A stretch of DNA of 64,000 nt from CAWBRT01 sp963832365 (GCA_963832365.1 CAWHUL010000002.1:186001-250000), one strand, 5' to 3'; counted from the first letter of the stretch, positions 52,789 to 60,866 are shown. The notes: generated from the sequence alone by a model not told the origin. Program-made: numbers and translations.

Positions 52789-53205
52789 ATGACTACTATT
52801 CTCTGCATCGACGATGATCCCAGAATCCTTCAATGTCATAAAGCCGTGCTGGGGACCAAGGGGTACACGGTTCTGACTGCTCCCGATGGCTTGGCCGGAA
52901 TCGCAATTACTCGAACGCACTCGATTGATATTGTGATTACCGACTTCCAGATGCCGGGCATGGACGGCAGTCAGGTGGCTGAGCTGCTGCTGAAGGAGAA
53001 GCCCAAGCTGCCAGTCCTGATCTGCAGCGGCTGCCCTGACAAAATACCTGCGCGAGTGAAACACGGTGCCTACAATTTCCTGTGTAAAGGGGATGGGCCT
53101 ACTAGGTTGCTTGCCATGGTAGAGAAGCTCCTTACCGTCAAGGTCGCGTTGAAGAAGCCCCCTGCCAAGAAGAAGATCATAGCCGCTTCTCAAAAGGCGA
53201 GCTGA
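52789..53205 (+). CDS. Single-domain response regulator
   Basis: A 138-residue receiver protein with no output domain. DDDPRILQ (acidic pocket), VITDFQMPGMDG with the phospho-acceptor Asp, LLICSG at the Thr/Ser position and the conserved Lys replaced in context FLCKGDGP. The C-terminal 20 residues are a basic Lys/Pro/Ala tail (KKPPAKKKIIAASQKAS). The start is at 52789; the frame is open from 52678. No sensor kinase is next to it. It may act in a phosphorelay or be controlled by the Crp-type gene before it. Confidence 0.9.
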   Translation: MTTILCIDDDPRILQCHKAVLGTKGYTVLTAPDGLAGIAITRTHSIDIVITDFQMPGMDGSQVAELLLKEKPKLPVLICSGCPDKIPARVKHGAYNFLCKGDGPTRLLAMVEKLLTVKVALKKPPAKKKIIAASQKAS

Positions 53206-53277
53206 AATTCTGTACTAAGCAGCTTCGAAAATTGACGGGCACTGGCGAGCGCGCGCAGGATGTGGCAGGCTGTTTCC

Positions 53278-53439
53278 ATGAAGAATAAAAACATGCGTGA
53301 CATGGAGAGGCACTGGGCCGAGCAGAAGAAGAAGGCAGCCAAGCCGGCCAAGTCGCCGGTTCAGTCAAAACATGAGGACGCAACCCAGCCCGCGCAGCCG
53401 GCCAAAGAGCCAGCCAAAGTGACGACGGAGAAGGCTTAG
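53278..53439 (+). CDS. Small Lys/Ala/Pro-rich protein (53 residues)
   Basis: A short open frame with an ATG at 53278 and a stop at 53437. It reads MKNKNMRDMERHWAEQKKKAAKP... and ends in KEPAKVTTEKA. The high Lys, Ala, Pro and Gln content is like the tails of histone-H1-like or HU-related proteins. The 53206-53277 gap has only a weak AGG. It may be a real small gene or a remnant; a basic tail of similar type occurs on the receiver protein before it. Confidence 0.4.
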   Translation: MKNKNMRDMERHWAEQKKKAAKPAKSPVQSKHEDATQPAQPAKEPAKVTTEKA

Positions 53440-53445
53440 GTCAGT

Positions 53446-53727
53446 GTAGTGCGTCAAGCAGATGAGCAGTTATCGCGCTGTCATGCTGAGCGGAACGCGT
53501 CCCGGTTTTGGGCGCGTGGAGTCGAAGCACCGCTACCGAACCAAAGAGGCACGGTCCAATAGGGGCCCTTCGACTCGCCTGAATAGCCATTTGCTTGTCG
53601 AACGCGACGTCGGGTACGCAGCTTGGCTGCTCCGGCCACAGGCGCTCGGCGCTCGCTCAGGGTGACACCTGAAATTCGATTTTCGCTGCTCATTGCATGC
53701 TCTTATATGTGGCGCACTACGCTAATT
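53446..53727. mobile_element. MITE-like repeat element (family D, full copy)
   Basis: About 280 bp bounded by short inverted ends: GTAGTGCGTCA at the left and GGCGCACTAC at the right. The left half (53446-53590) matches the minus strand of 58369-58507 with only a few mismatches. A segment at about 53592-53620 recurs near 62060-62090. No coding frame of note. It carries a GCTCAGGGTGACACC piece related to family C. It shows the marks of a miniature, transposase-free element; the mobilising enzyme is not in the window. Confidence 0.6.
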
Positions 53728-53906
53728 ACCAGCAAGGAACCCCGGGTTACCAGGAAGGTATACTCCGCGAAGTCCGGCAAGGGTAAATTGCGCTGATTTG
53801 GTCGCTTAGATCGCGCTATTTTGCCGCGGTGCAACGTCCGATAATGCGCAATCTCCGATAAGTTTCGGTGACACAGCGCTATGCCGCGTGAATGCTCCAG
53901 AAATCG

Positions 53907-54719
53907 CTAGGGACGTGGAGAGACTGCCTGACGCACACGTAGCAGCTCTTCCAGAGTCGGGCGCAGCAGCTTCAGATCGAGCGCGTTGGCTCCGTCCGAC
54001 TTCGCCTCGCCGGGGTTATCGTGCACTTCCATGAAGATTCCGTCGATTCCGGCGGCGACCGCCGCGCGCGAAAGTAGCGGAATGAACTGCGGCTGGCCTC
54101 CGGACTGCACTCCTGCCGAAGGAAGCTGTACCGAGTGCGTGGCGTCGAACACCACGGGCGCAAACTCGCGCATGATGGGCAGTGAGCGCATGTCGACCAC
54201 CAGATTGTTATAGCCAAACGCCGCTCCGCGCTCGGTGAGAAAGACGCGGTCGTTGCCTGCCTCGCGCACCTTGGCGACGGCGTGGCGCATGTCCCCGGGC
54301 GCGACGAACTGGCCCTTCTTGATGTTGACGGCGCGTCCGGACTTTGCGGCTGCTACCAGCAGATCGGTCTGACGGCAGAGAAAAGCCGGAATCTGTAGCA
54401 CGTCGACAGCTTCGGCGGTGGCGGCCACGTGAGCGGACTCGTGGACATCGGTCAGCACCGGAACCTTGACGCACTCGGCCACCTTGCGCAGGATCGCCAA
54501 CCCCTGCTTCAGACCGGGGCCACGGAAGCTCGCGAGCGAAGTGCGGTTTGCCTTATCGTAGGAGGCTTTGAAGATGTACGGGATTCCGAGCTGGCGCGCC
54601 ACGGCGGCGATGGCCGCAGCCATCTTCAGCGCGTGCTCCTCGCTCTCGATGACGCAAGGCCCGGCGATTAGAAACAGCTCAGGCCCTCCGATGGTGACAC
54701 TTTGCACCTGAAAGGACAT
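53907..54719 (-). CDS. kdsA: 3-deoxy-D-manno-octulosonate 8-phosphate synthase
   Basis: KdsA condenses PEP and arabinose-5-phosphate to Kdo-8-P for lipopolysaccharide. The start at 54719 (MSFQVQSVTIGGPELFLIAGPC) gives about 270 residues; the longer frame to 54962 is non-coding in character. Motifs: KASYDKANRTS, ITDVHES-type VLTDVHESAHV, QIPAFLCRQTDLL, NIKKGQFVAPGDM, FGYNNLVVDMRSLPIM, DATHSVQLP and MEVHDNP. Cys22 in AGPCVIES is the metal ligand of the metal-dependent class, as in Aquifex, not the E. coli class, which has Asn. It supports an LPS-bearing outer membrane. Confidence 0.96.
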   Translation of the reverse strand: MSFQVQSVTIGGPELFLIAGPCVIESEEHALKMAAAIAAVARQLGIPYIFKASYDKANRTSLASFRGPGLKQGLAILRKVAECVKVPVLTDVHESAHVAATAEAVDVLQIPAFLCRQTDLLVAAAKSGRAVNIKKGQFVAPGDMRHAVAKVREAGNDRVFLTERGAAFGYNNLVVDMRSLPIMREFAPVVFDATHSVQLPSAGVQSGGQPQFIPLLSRAAVAAGIDGIFMEVHDNPGEAKSDGANALDLKLLRPTLEELLRVRQAVSPRP

Positions 54720-54816
54720 GCGAAGAGATTGTACGGGATCGATGGGGATCAATGAAAGCGAGAGCGGGGGAATCGAAGCGGAACCCGAAGTGGATGTTAT
54801 GTTGCTGCCGAGCGAG

Positions 54817-54862
54817 AAACTACCCCACCCTAGCCAACAGCGGGCTAGAATGGGGCACCCGG
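54817..54862 (+). repeat. Palindromic repeat, family A
   Basis: GAAACTACCCCACCCTAGCC, short loop, GGGCTAGAATGGGGCACCCG. The full 5' lead GAAAC is present. It lies upstream of kdsA, before the small zinc protein. Confidence 0.8.
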
Positions 54863-55001
54863 CCACCAGCTCCTTAATGCAACTGCGCCGAATCTGACAT
54901 TCCGGCCATGGCGCAACACTCTGGAGTTGCGACTCGACAACAGCACAAAGCCTCCCGGACATCTAATTTGTACCTGCCAACTATTGATGAAGGAGAGGTC
55001 T

Positions 55002-55238
55002 ATGTCCAAGTGCGAGGTGTGCGGTAACGAGTACGACAAATCCTTTGAGCTGATCACAGCCGGAAATCGGCACACATTCGACAGCTTCGAATGCGCGATC
55101 CAGGCGATTGCACCCGTTTGCGAGCACTGCCAATGCCGAGTCATTGGACACGGCATCGAGGTCGGCGGCCGTTTCTTCTGCTGCGCCCACTGCGCACGGC
55201 TCGCAACCTCGGCAGATGTGAAGGATCGAGCTGCCTAG
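55002..55238 (+). CDS. Small cysteine-rich (zinc-binding) protein
   Basis: A 78-residue protein beginning MSKCEVCGNEYDKSFELITAG, with Cys pairs CEVC, CEHCQC and CCAHC and a TFDSFECAI strand. This is the pattern of a common small double-zinc-ribbon protein of bacteria. AGGAGAGG stands at good distance before the ATG at 55002. Function is unknown; members are sometimes called metallothionein- or TRASH-like. It is followed by a row of palindromic repeats. Confidence 0.8.
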   Translation: MSKCEVCGNEYDKSFELITAGNRHTFDSFECAIQAIAPVCEHCQCRVIGHGIEVGGRFFCCAHCARLATSADVKDRAA

Positions 55239-55260
55239 TTTGGGGTGAAATAAACTCGGA

Positions 55261-55312
55261 AACTACCCCAGGTTAGCGCCCGAAAAACGCGGCGCGGAAC
55301 CTGGGGCACCCG
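55261..55312 (+). repeat. Palindromic repeat, family A
   Basis: AACTACCCCAGGTTAGCGCC, loop, then the complement GGCGCGGAACCTGGGGCACC. Close to the copy at 55402. The region 55261-55520 is a cluster of four copies. Confidence 0.8.
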
Positions 55313-55357
55313 CCGAGAATGCATAACGTGATATCCATCCCATAGATTCTCGTCGTT

Positions 55358-55392
55358 CCCACATTCGCCAACTGCGGCGGATGTGGGCCACC
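55358..55392 (+). repeat. Palindromic repeat, family B
   Basis: CCCACATTCGCC, loop, GGCGGATGTGGG then CCACC. A nearly perfect stem with one G-T pair. Second copy of the cluster. Confidence 0.75.
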
Positions 55393-55401
55393 AGCGCCAA
55401 A

Positions 55402-55454
55402 GAAACTACCCCAGGTTAGCGCCGAAAAGCGCGGCGCGGAACCTGGGGCACCCG
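55402..55454 (+). repeat. Palindromic repeat, family A
   Basis: GAAACTACCCCAGGTTAGCG, then GAAAAGC and the complementary arm ending CCTGGGGCACCCG. Differs from the 55261 copy by a few bases only. Third copy of the cluster. Confidence 0.8.
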
Positions 55455-55487
55455 AGACAAAAGCTACACACACCCGAGAGACAAAGA

Positions 55488-55520
55488 GCCCCACCCAAGC
55501 TCCGCTTGAATGGGGCACCC
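55488..55520 (+). repeat. Palindromic repeat, family A (short form)
   Basis: GCCCCACCCAAGCTCCGCTT followed by GAATGGGGCACC. The stem is short, CAAGC-TCC-GCTTG inside CCCCA/TGGGG. Fourth copy of the cluster, just downstream of the antitoxin gene's stop. Confidence 0.75.
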
Positions 55521-55555
55521 AGTAACGTTTCTTCTGGCGGTGGTATTTGTTCTGC

Positions 55556-56053
55556 TTATGCGGCGGCGTACTCGAACGAACCAGTTGCGGCGTTGATCTC
55601 GATGCGCTCTTTATGGGATTCGCTCTTGATTGTGTCGAGCAGCTTAAGCAGATGCGTCATCTCCGATTGCAGTTCGGGAACCGCCGAAATCGAGACATAG
55701 CGAATCAGTCGTTCGGTCTGGGTTCCGACCGGATGCTTCTCGTTCTCGATTCGCGAGACGTGCTCTTTCGTAAGCCCAAGCTTTCTTCCAAATTGCTCGC
55801 CGGTCAGGCCAATGTATTTGCGCAGAAAACGGATTTCCTTGCCCGCCAATTCAGAAGGCTTGAGCACCAGAGCAGAGGCGATGACCTGCATCAATTGATT
55901 GATATTCGACAGAAGGGGCGTCACACTGCCGCACCGGCTGCAGTTAAGCAGTTTCGCTTTGCGCAGCACAACATTGTCCAACCCGCTTTCTACAAAGAGA
56001 TAGTCCCCACGAACTATCCTGGATTTTTCCCCACATTCGCATACATTACGCAT
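55556..56053 (-). CDS. MqsA-like zinc-ribbon/HTH protein (candidate antitoxin)
   Basis: A 165-residue protein. The N-terminus (MRNVCECGEKSRIVRGDYLFVESGLDNVVL, then LLNCSRCGSVTPLL) has four Cys of a zinc ribbon. The C-terminal part is a helix-turn-helix: LAGKEIRFLRKYIGLTGEQFGRKLGLTKEHVSRIENEKHPV. This zinc-plus-XRE layout is that of MqsA antitoxins. The start at 56053 is favoured; the open frame begins at 56071. The DUF4258-like gene lies just upstream, 29 bp away. It would repress its own operon; the pair as a TA module is inference. Confidence 0.75.
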   Translation of the reverse strand: MRNVCECGEKSRIVRGDYLFVESGLDNVVLRKAKLLNCSRCGSVTPLLSNINQLMQVIASALVLKPSELAGKEIRFLRKYIGLTGEQFGRKLGLTKEHVSRIENEKHPVGTQTERLIRYVSISAVPELQSEMTHLLKLLDTIKSESHKERIEINAATGSFEYAAA

Positions 56054-56082
56054 GCTGCACCTGCCCTTCAAAGCTCGGAGAG

Positions 56083-56373
56083 CTATTCGGTCAAGATGTT
56101 GAGGACGAGCAAGCCGTCAATCTCAGCGAAGGCAAAGCCAATCCTCAATTCTCTCTCATCGACGGTTGTCCCTTGCACCGTGAAGCGCCATTGCCCGAAC
56201 ATTGCGTCGAACTCGGGTTCCCCACAAATTGTTCCATGCCGGAGAACAAACAGAGCGTCGTTCAGATCGATCTGCAGTTCGCGGAATCCCTTCCAAACAT
56301 CGGGGTGAAACCGATATCGGTCCTGTTCCAGACAGGCCTGAAGTTTTACCTTGTTGAAACGTGTGCCTTCCAT
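56083..56373 (-). CDS. DUF4258-like small protein (candidate toxin)
   Basis: A 96-residue protein, MEGTRFNKVKLQACLEQDRYRFHPDVWKGFRELQIDLNDALFVLRHGTICGEPEFDAMFGQWRFTVQGTTVDERELRIGFAFAEIDGLLVLNILTE. It resembles the DUF4258/MqsR-RelE-like fold: helices, then a GxxxExE turn and central beta strands, ending ILTE. It precedes the MqsA-like gene on the same strand, the toxin-first order of mqsRA. Toxicity has not been shown by sequence. Confidence 0.55.
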   Translation of the reverse strand: MEGTRFNKVKLQACLEQDRYRFHPDVWKGFRELQIDLNDALFVLRHGTICGEPEFDAMFGQWRFTVQGTTVDERELRIGFAFAEIDGLLVLNILTE

Positions 56374-56733
56374 GTCATTGATAAATTATCAATAACAAGG
56401 AGGCCTTGTCCAGTTGAAAAAGATTGAATTCGGGAGCGGCTGAAAGACCCGCGTCGCCAGCGGCCCCTTACGTCCCAGCTCGGCCCAGAATACCTGAATT
56501 TGGGCACTTTTGCTGTGATTCGCCTTGCTGTCGCAGGGTTTCGCGTAAGGCGGGCCGCAGATTCTTAACGGTATGGTTCAATAATGCTTTGTTCTTCATA
56601 GAAAAATCACCACCTGGCAAAACAAACTGAGATGAGCCATCCGTCCTCGCGGTGGCCTTTCGGATAGCATTTGAAGAAGAGCGCACGTCAGTTTCTGCGG
56701 GACGGGAAGTGGGGCATCAGGCACAACAATCGA

Positions 56734-56779
56734 AGAAACTACCCCACCCTATCGCTGCGCGATAAGGATGGGGCACCCG
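56734..56779 (+). repeat. Palindromic repeat, family A
   Basis: GAAACTACCCCACCCTATCG, loop CTG, CGCGATAAGGATGGGGCACCC. The inner stem differs from other copies but stays paired (TATCG/CGATA). The gap 56374-56875 contains this and the next copy, and no convincing gene. Confidence 0.8.
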
Positions 56780-56795
56780 CCGTGATGACGAACAA

Positions 56796-56831
56796 AAGCC
56801 CCACCCAAACTTCGTTTGAATGGGGCACCCG
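56796..56831 (+). repeat. Palindromic repeat, family A (short form)
   Basis: AGCCCCACCCAAACTTCGTT followed by TGAATGGGGCACCCG. AAAC/GTTT keep pairing, in place of AAGC/GCTT at 55488. It lies about 45 bp before the cca gene. Confidence 0.75.
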
Positions 56832-56875
56832 TCGCACTTTTTGCCCTGCGTGGTTGATAATCATCTTGACGACTT

Positions 56876-58250
56876 ATGATGAAAGAGGCCGCAGTCGAGA
56901 TTGTCCGCATCCTGCGCGATCGCGGGTACCAGTCCTACCTGGTGGGCGGATGTGTGCGCGATCTGCTGCTGGGCCGCGAACCCGCTGACTATGACGTTGC
57001 GACCGATGCCACACCGCAGCAGGTGATGCAGGTCTTTCCGCGCACGGTTGAGGTGGGCGCCCGCTTCGGTGTCGTGCTGGTCCCGGTGAGCCTGATCGGC
57101 GGGCAGGGAAGCGGCGAGCGCCGCTCAGGGCAGGCAGGAAGTCATCCGGGGTGCATCGAGGTGGCCACTTTCCGCAACGATGGCATATACAGCGACGGAC
57201 GGCATCCCGACCAGGTGAGCTTTTCTAAAGATCCGCGCGAAGATGTGCAGCGGCGCGATTTTACCATCAATGGACTCATGCTCGATCCCGTCGACGGCGG
57301 CAAGGTGCTGGATTTTGTCGGCGGAAGAGAAGATCTGCGGACGGGCGTTGTCCGCGCAATCGGCGATGCGACGCGCCGCTTCCAGGAAGATAAGCTGCGG
57401 TTGCTGCGGGCGATTCGCTTTGCGGCACGCTTCGGATATGAGATTGAGCCGCGCACGTTTGCCGCGATTCATGCGTTGGCGCGGAGACATTCGCCAGGTC
57501 AGCAAAGAGCGCGTGCGCGACGAGCTGACCAAGATGCTGACCGAAGGACGGGCGAAGCGCGCTTTCGAGCTGCTGGATGAAAGCGGCCTGTTGGAAGCGG
57601 TGCTACCGGAAGTGGCACGCATGAAGGGGGTGGCGCAGTCGCCTGAGTATCATCCCGAGGGCGATGTCTGGATTCACACTCGGCTGCTGCTTGAGATGCT
57701 GCCGCCGGATTGTTCGCGCACGCTCGCCTGGGGGGCGTTGCTGCACGATGTGGGCAAGCCTCCGACGTTCCGGATCGCGCCCGACCGCATACGCTTCGAC
57801 GGCCATGTAGAGATTGGCGTGCGCATGGCGGAAGAGATCTGCCATCGTCTGCGCTTCAGCAATCACGATACGGAACAGATCGCGGCGTTGGTGGCCAATC
57901 ACATGCGTTTTGCCGACGTGGAGAAGATGAAGGAATCGACGTTCAAGCGCTTCGCGCGATTGCCCGATTTTGATGAGCACCTGGAGTTGCACCGCCTCGA
58001 TTGTCTCGGCAGTCACGGCATGCTCGACCTTTATGAGTACACAAAAGACAAGATCGCTGCTTTGCCGCAGGATGAGGTGTTTCCCGCGCCATTGCTGACC
58101 GGCAACGATTTGATCGCGGAGGGCTACGGTCCGGGGCCGCTGTTCAGCGAGATTCTTGCAGCAGTGGAGGATGCCCAACTGGAAGGACGGCTGCACGACC
58201 GCGACGAGGCGATGGAATTCGTGCGACGGCAATACCCGAGGGCGTCGTAG
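56876..58250 (+). CDS. CCA-adding/poly(A) polymerase family nucleotidyltransferase with HD domain, single-base frameshift
   Basis: This enzyme matures tRNA 3' ends or adds A-tails. The first frame carries the polymerase head: YLVGGCVRDLLLGREPADYDVATDATP with the Gly motif and metal-binding DYD, then DPREDVQRRDFTINGLMLD and FRFAARFG-type RAIRFAARFGYEI. At about 57480 (GCGCGGAGAC) the frame shifts. The next frame continues as DIRQVSKERVRDELTKMLTEGRAKRAFELLDESGLL, then the HD motif ALLHDVGKPPTF. Joined length is about 457. The HD domain and the head are both complete, so a one-base sequence error is likely. Whether it is a CCA enzyme or poly(A) polymerase is open. Confidence 0.9.
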
Positions 58251-58270
58251 CGTTGCTGCGCAGTAGCAGC

Positions 58271-58316
58271 GAACTACCCCACGTCAGCCAACAGCGGGCG
58301 GGACGTGGGGCACCCG
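58271..58316 (+). repeat. Palindromic repeat, family A
   Basis: GAACTACCCCACGTCAGCC, loop AACAGC, GGGCGGGACGTGGGGCACCCG. It lies just after the cca stop, close to the sequences of copies 32138 and 49830. Confidence 0.8.
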
Positions 58317-58326
58317 AAATCAGCGT

Positions 58327-58357
58327 CCCACATCTGCTGAGTGCGGCAGATATGGGG
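58327..58357 (+). repeat. Palindromic repeat, family B
   Basis: CCCACATCTGC, loop, GCAGATATGGGG; nearly the same as the copy at 23305, with one mismatch (T-T or G-A) in the stem. Confidence 0.7.
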
Positions 58358-58368
58358 CGGTGGCTAAG

Positions 58369-58507
58369 CGAGTCGAAGGGCCCCTATTGGACCGTGCCTC
58401 TTTGGTTCGGTAGGGGGGCTTCGACTCCACGCGCCCAAAACCGGGACGCGTTCCGCTCAGCATGACAGCGCGATAACTGCTCATCTGTTTGACGCACTAC
58501 GCTAGAT
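58369..58507 (-). repeat. Repeat family D, partial inverted copy
   Basis: The reverse complement of this piece matches 53446-53590 for about 130 bp with few mismatches, including the end GTAGTGCGTCAA. Only the one half of the element is present. The two copies lie in opposite directions, 5 kb apart, and enclose kdsA to cca. Confidence 0.8.
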
Positions 58508-58535
58508 GCTAAAATCAGCTACTTAAGGCATAGGT

Positions 58536-58916
58536 GTGCAGATGGATTCCGCTCGCCCGATCTTGCAGAAACTTGTTGCCGATGTCCTTAATCAGCTGCC
58601 GGCCGAGCAAGTCCCGGTGGAGTGCTGGCAGTTTGTGTGTGGCAAGCAGGTTGCCGAGCGGACCTGTGCGATAGGCTTTGAGAGGGGCGTTCTGCGCGTC
58701 GAAGTTCCCGATGCGAGATGGCAAGAGCAGCTTCAGGATTTGAGTCGAAACTACCTGGCGAAGCTGAACCAGTACAGCAGAACGCGAGTCGAGCGAATTG
58801 AATTTGTGGTCGCGGGGGCTGCCGTAAAAGATTCCGGGCGAGCGGCCAAACCGGGCCGCAAACGCGGAGCAGCAAGCGAACCGGAGCGGGGAAGCAGATG
58901 GCGGAAACAAAAGTAA
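58536..58916 (+). CDS. DUF721/DciA-like protein
   Basis: A 126-residue protein of the DUF721 type, a family linked to loading of the replicative helicase in bacteria lacking DnaC. The N-terminal part is LQKLVADVLNQLPAEQVPVECWQFVCGKQVAERTCAIGFERGVLRVEVPDARWQEQLQDLSRNYLAKLNQY, with the typical W..V.G......T....... pattern. The C-terminal 35 residues are Lys/Arg/Gly-rich. It overlaps gatC by about 19 bp. DciA function is inferred from family. Confidence 0.8.
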   Translation: MQMDSARPILQKLVADVLNQLPAEQVPVECWQFVCGKQVAERTCAIGFERGVLRVEVPDARWQEQLQDLSRNYLAKLNQYSRTRVERIEFVVAGAAVKDSGRAAKPGRKRGAASEPERGSRWRKQK

Positions 58917-59233
58917 CCGAAAGCGATGTGATGTATGTGGCCGACCTGGCGAATCTGGAGCTGACGGCCGAAGAAAAAGGCCGCATGATCCGCGACCTGA
59001 ATTCGATTCTCGAGCACATCGACACGCTCAACGAACTCGATACCTCCGACGTGCCGCCGCTGGCCGAGGTGGCGAGCATGTTTGCCGGCTCGCAAGCGGC
59101 CGAGGGCGGTCCGTTTGGCTTTGCCATGCGCGCGGATGAGGCGCGCCCCGGATTGTCACACGAGGACGCGATGGCGAACGCGCCTGAATCCGACAAAGTT
59201 TATTTCAAGGTTCCCAAGGTAATCGAAAAATAG
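58898..59233 (+). CDS. gatC: Aspartyl/glutamyl-tRNA amidotransferase subunit C
   Basis: GatC stabilises GatA in the complex that amidates Glu- or Asp-tRNA. The 111-residue product has VTESDVMYVADLANLELTAEEKGRMIRDLNSILEHIDTLNELDTSDVPPLAEV, the standard N-terminal pattern, ending in YFKVPKVIE. The ATG at 58898 follows GGGGAA. gatA begins 2 bp after its stop. gatB is not in the window. Confidence 0.96.
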   Translation: MAETKVTESDVMYVADLANLELTAEEKGRMIRDLNSILEHIDTLNELDTSDVPPLAEVASMFAGSQAAEGGPFGFAMRADEARPGLSHEDAMANAPESDKVYFKVPKVIEK

Positions 59234-59234
59234 G

Positions 59235-60728
59235 ATGAATGCTCGAATGCCGGCCATAGACCTGCTGACCATTGACGGCGCCCGCGACCTTGTGGCTCGA
59301 AAAGAGACAACCGCTACGGCGCTGGCCGAGGCTTTCTACGGCAAGATCGCGGCGGAAGACGAGAAGATTGGCGCGTTCCTGACGCTCTCGAAGAGTCGCG
59401 CCATGGCCAAGGCCGCGGAGATCGACCAGATGGCGGAACGCGGCGATCCGCTGCCGCTGCTGGCAGGCGTCCCGGTGGGAATCAAGGACGTTCTGATGAC
59501 GCGCGGCGTGCGCACGACTGCCGCTTCGAAAATCCTGGAGGGCTATATAGCTCCCTACGACTGCACGGCCGTGGCGCGGATGGAAGCCGCCGGCGCGGTT
59601 GTGCTTGGCAAGCTGAACTGTGATGAGTTCGCGATGGGCTCGTCGAACGAGAATTCGGGCTACAAGCCGGTGCGGAATCCGCGCGATCTGACGCGCGTCC
59701 CCGGCGGATCTTCGGGCGGATCGGCGGCGTGCGTCGCGGCGGGAATGGCCGTGGCGGCGCTGGGCTCCGATACTGGCGGATCGATCCGGCAGCCGGCGGC
59801 GTTCTGCGGAGTGGTCGGGCTGATGCCGACTTATGGCCGCGTCTCCCGCTACGGACTGATCGCCTTCGGCTCGTCTCTGGACCACATAGGGCCGCTGACA
59901 AAAACGGTGAAGGATGCGGCGAGTGTGTTGCAGGTGATCGCCGGTCGCGACCCGCTGGATTCGACTTCGGCGGAGGTGCCGGTCGCGGACTACGTCAGCG
60001 AGATTGGCAAGCCCGTGAAGGGATTGAAAATCGGTGTGCCGGAGGAATATTTCGGCAAAGGTCTCGATGAGGAAATCAGGGCGGCGATTGAGCGCGTAAT
60101 GGATCGGCTGCGAGCCGCCGGTTGCGAGCTGGTTCGCGTTTCACTCTCGCACACCAAGTACGCGGTTCCGACCTACTACGTGGTGGCGACTGCCGAAGCC
60201 TCGTCGAACCTGGCGCGTTTCGACGGCGTGCGCTACGGACACCGCACGGAACATGCGCAGACGCTTTCGGAGATGTATCGGCGCAGCCGCAACGAAGGGT
60301 TTGGCACGGAGGTCAAGCGGCGCATCATGCTCGGCACGTATGTTCTCAGCGCCGGATACTATGACGCTTATTACCTCAAGGCGCAGCGGGTGCGCACGCT
60401 GCTGGCGCGCGACTTCCAGCAGGCATTCAGCCGGGTCGACGCCATTCTGACTCCCGTGACCCCGACACCGGCGTTCAAACTCGGGGAGAAAACCGAAGAC
60501 CCCGTCGAAATGTATCTGAGCGACATCTTTACCGTTACGGCAAATCTGGTGGGCGTGCCGGGCGTGTCCGTTCCGTGCGGCAATACCCGCGAAGGCTTGC
60601 CCATCGGCGTGCAGATCATGGCCAAACATTTCGATGAGGGCACCATGATTCGCATTGCACATGCGGTGGAAGAGGCGCAGGGAAGATCGAAATGCATACG
60701 ATCGTCACGTCGAGTGGGTCGCCAGTAA
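59235..60728 (+). CDS. gatA: Aspartyl/glutamyl-tRNA amidotransferase subunit A
   Basis: GatA releases ammonia from glutamine for the amidation step. The amidase triad is clear: Lys in GVPVGIKDVLMTRG, cis-Ser in DTGGSIRQPAAFCGVVGLMPTYG and the nucleophile Ser in VPGGSSGGSAACVAAG. CDEFAMGSSNENSGYKPVRNP is typical. The 497-residue product fits (about 485 usual). The last 15 residues (GRSKCIRSSRRVGRQ) are atypical for the family, so a late frameshift is possible but not certain. The gene overlaps nothing and follows gatC by 2 bp. Confidence 0.96.
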   Translation: MNARMPAIDLLTIDGARDLVARKETTATALAEAFYGKIAAEDEKIGAFLTLSKSRAMAKAAEIDQMAERGDPLPLLAGVPVGIKDVLMTRGVRTTAASKILEGYIAPYDCTAVARMEAAGAVVLGKLNCDEFAMGSSNENSGYKPVRNPRDLTRVPGGSSGGSAACVAAGMAVAALGSDTGGSIRQPAAFCGVVGLMPTYGRVSRYGLIAFGSSLDHIGPLTKTVKDAASVLQVIAGRDPLDSTSAEVPVADYVSEIGKPVKGLKIGVPEEYFGKGLDEEIRAAIERVMDRLRAAGCELVRVSLSHTKYAVPTYYVVATAEASSNLARFDGVRYGHRTEHAQTLSEMYRRSRNEGFGTEVKRRIMLGTYVLSAGYYDAYYLKAQRVRTLLARDFQQAFSRVDAILTPVTPTPAFKLGEKTEDPVEMYLSDIFTVTANLVGVPGVSVPCGNTREGLPIGVQIMAKHFDEGTMIRIAHAVEEAQGRSKCIRSSRRVGRQ

Positions 60729-60767
60729 GCGAAGGCTGAACCTCCTCCGATGTCAGCAGCCTCTTCG

Positions 60768-60801
60768 CCCACATTAGCCAGACTGTGGGAAGTGGGCCAC
60801 C
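60768..60801 (+). repeat. Palindromic repeat, family B
   Basis: CCCACATTAGCC, loop, then an imperfect complementary arm ending GTGGGCCACC. Its 5' flank (CGAAGGCTGA...GTCAGCAG) is shared with the copy at 63709, so the repeat unit is longer here. Confidence 0.65.
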
Positions 60802-60866
60802 AGCCCGCTGGAAGTCTCAACGACGCTCCACCCACAGCCGCGCTCATCCGGGTAAACGTCGTGAAG

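Noticed and set aside
53462..53693. Overlapping frames in the 53.5-kb repeat
   Set aside because: The same translation (ESKGPYWTVPLWFG...) appears at 58253-58465 only because the DNA repeat is shared; not a protein family.
54720..54962. N-terminal extension of kdsA
   Set aside because: The family N-terminus begins at 54719 and the extra residues are low in coding character and overlap a palindromic repeat.
56468..56686. Minus-strand frame of 72 codons
   Set aside because: Basic, low-complexity product in a repeat-rich gap, without a ribosome site or domain.
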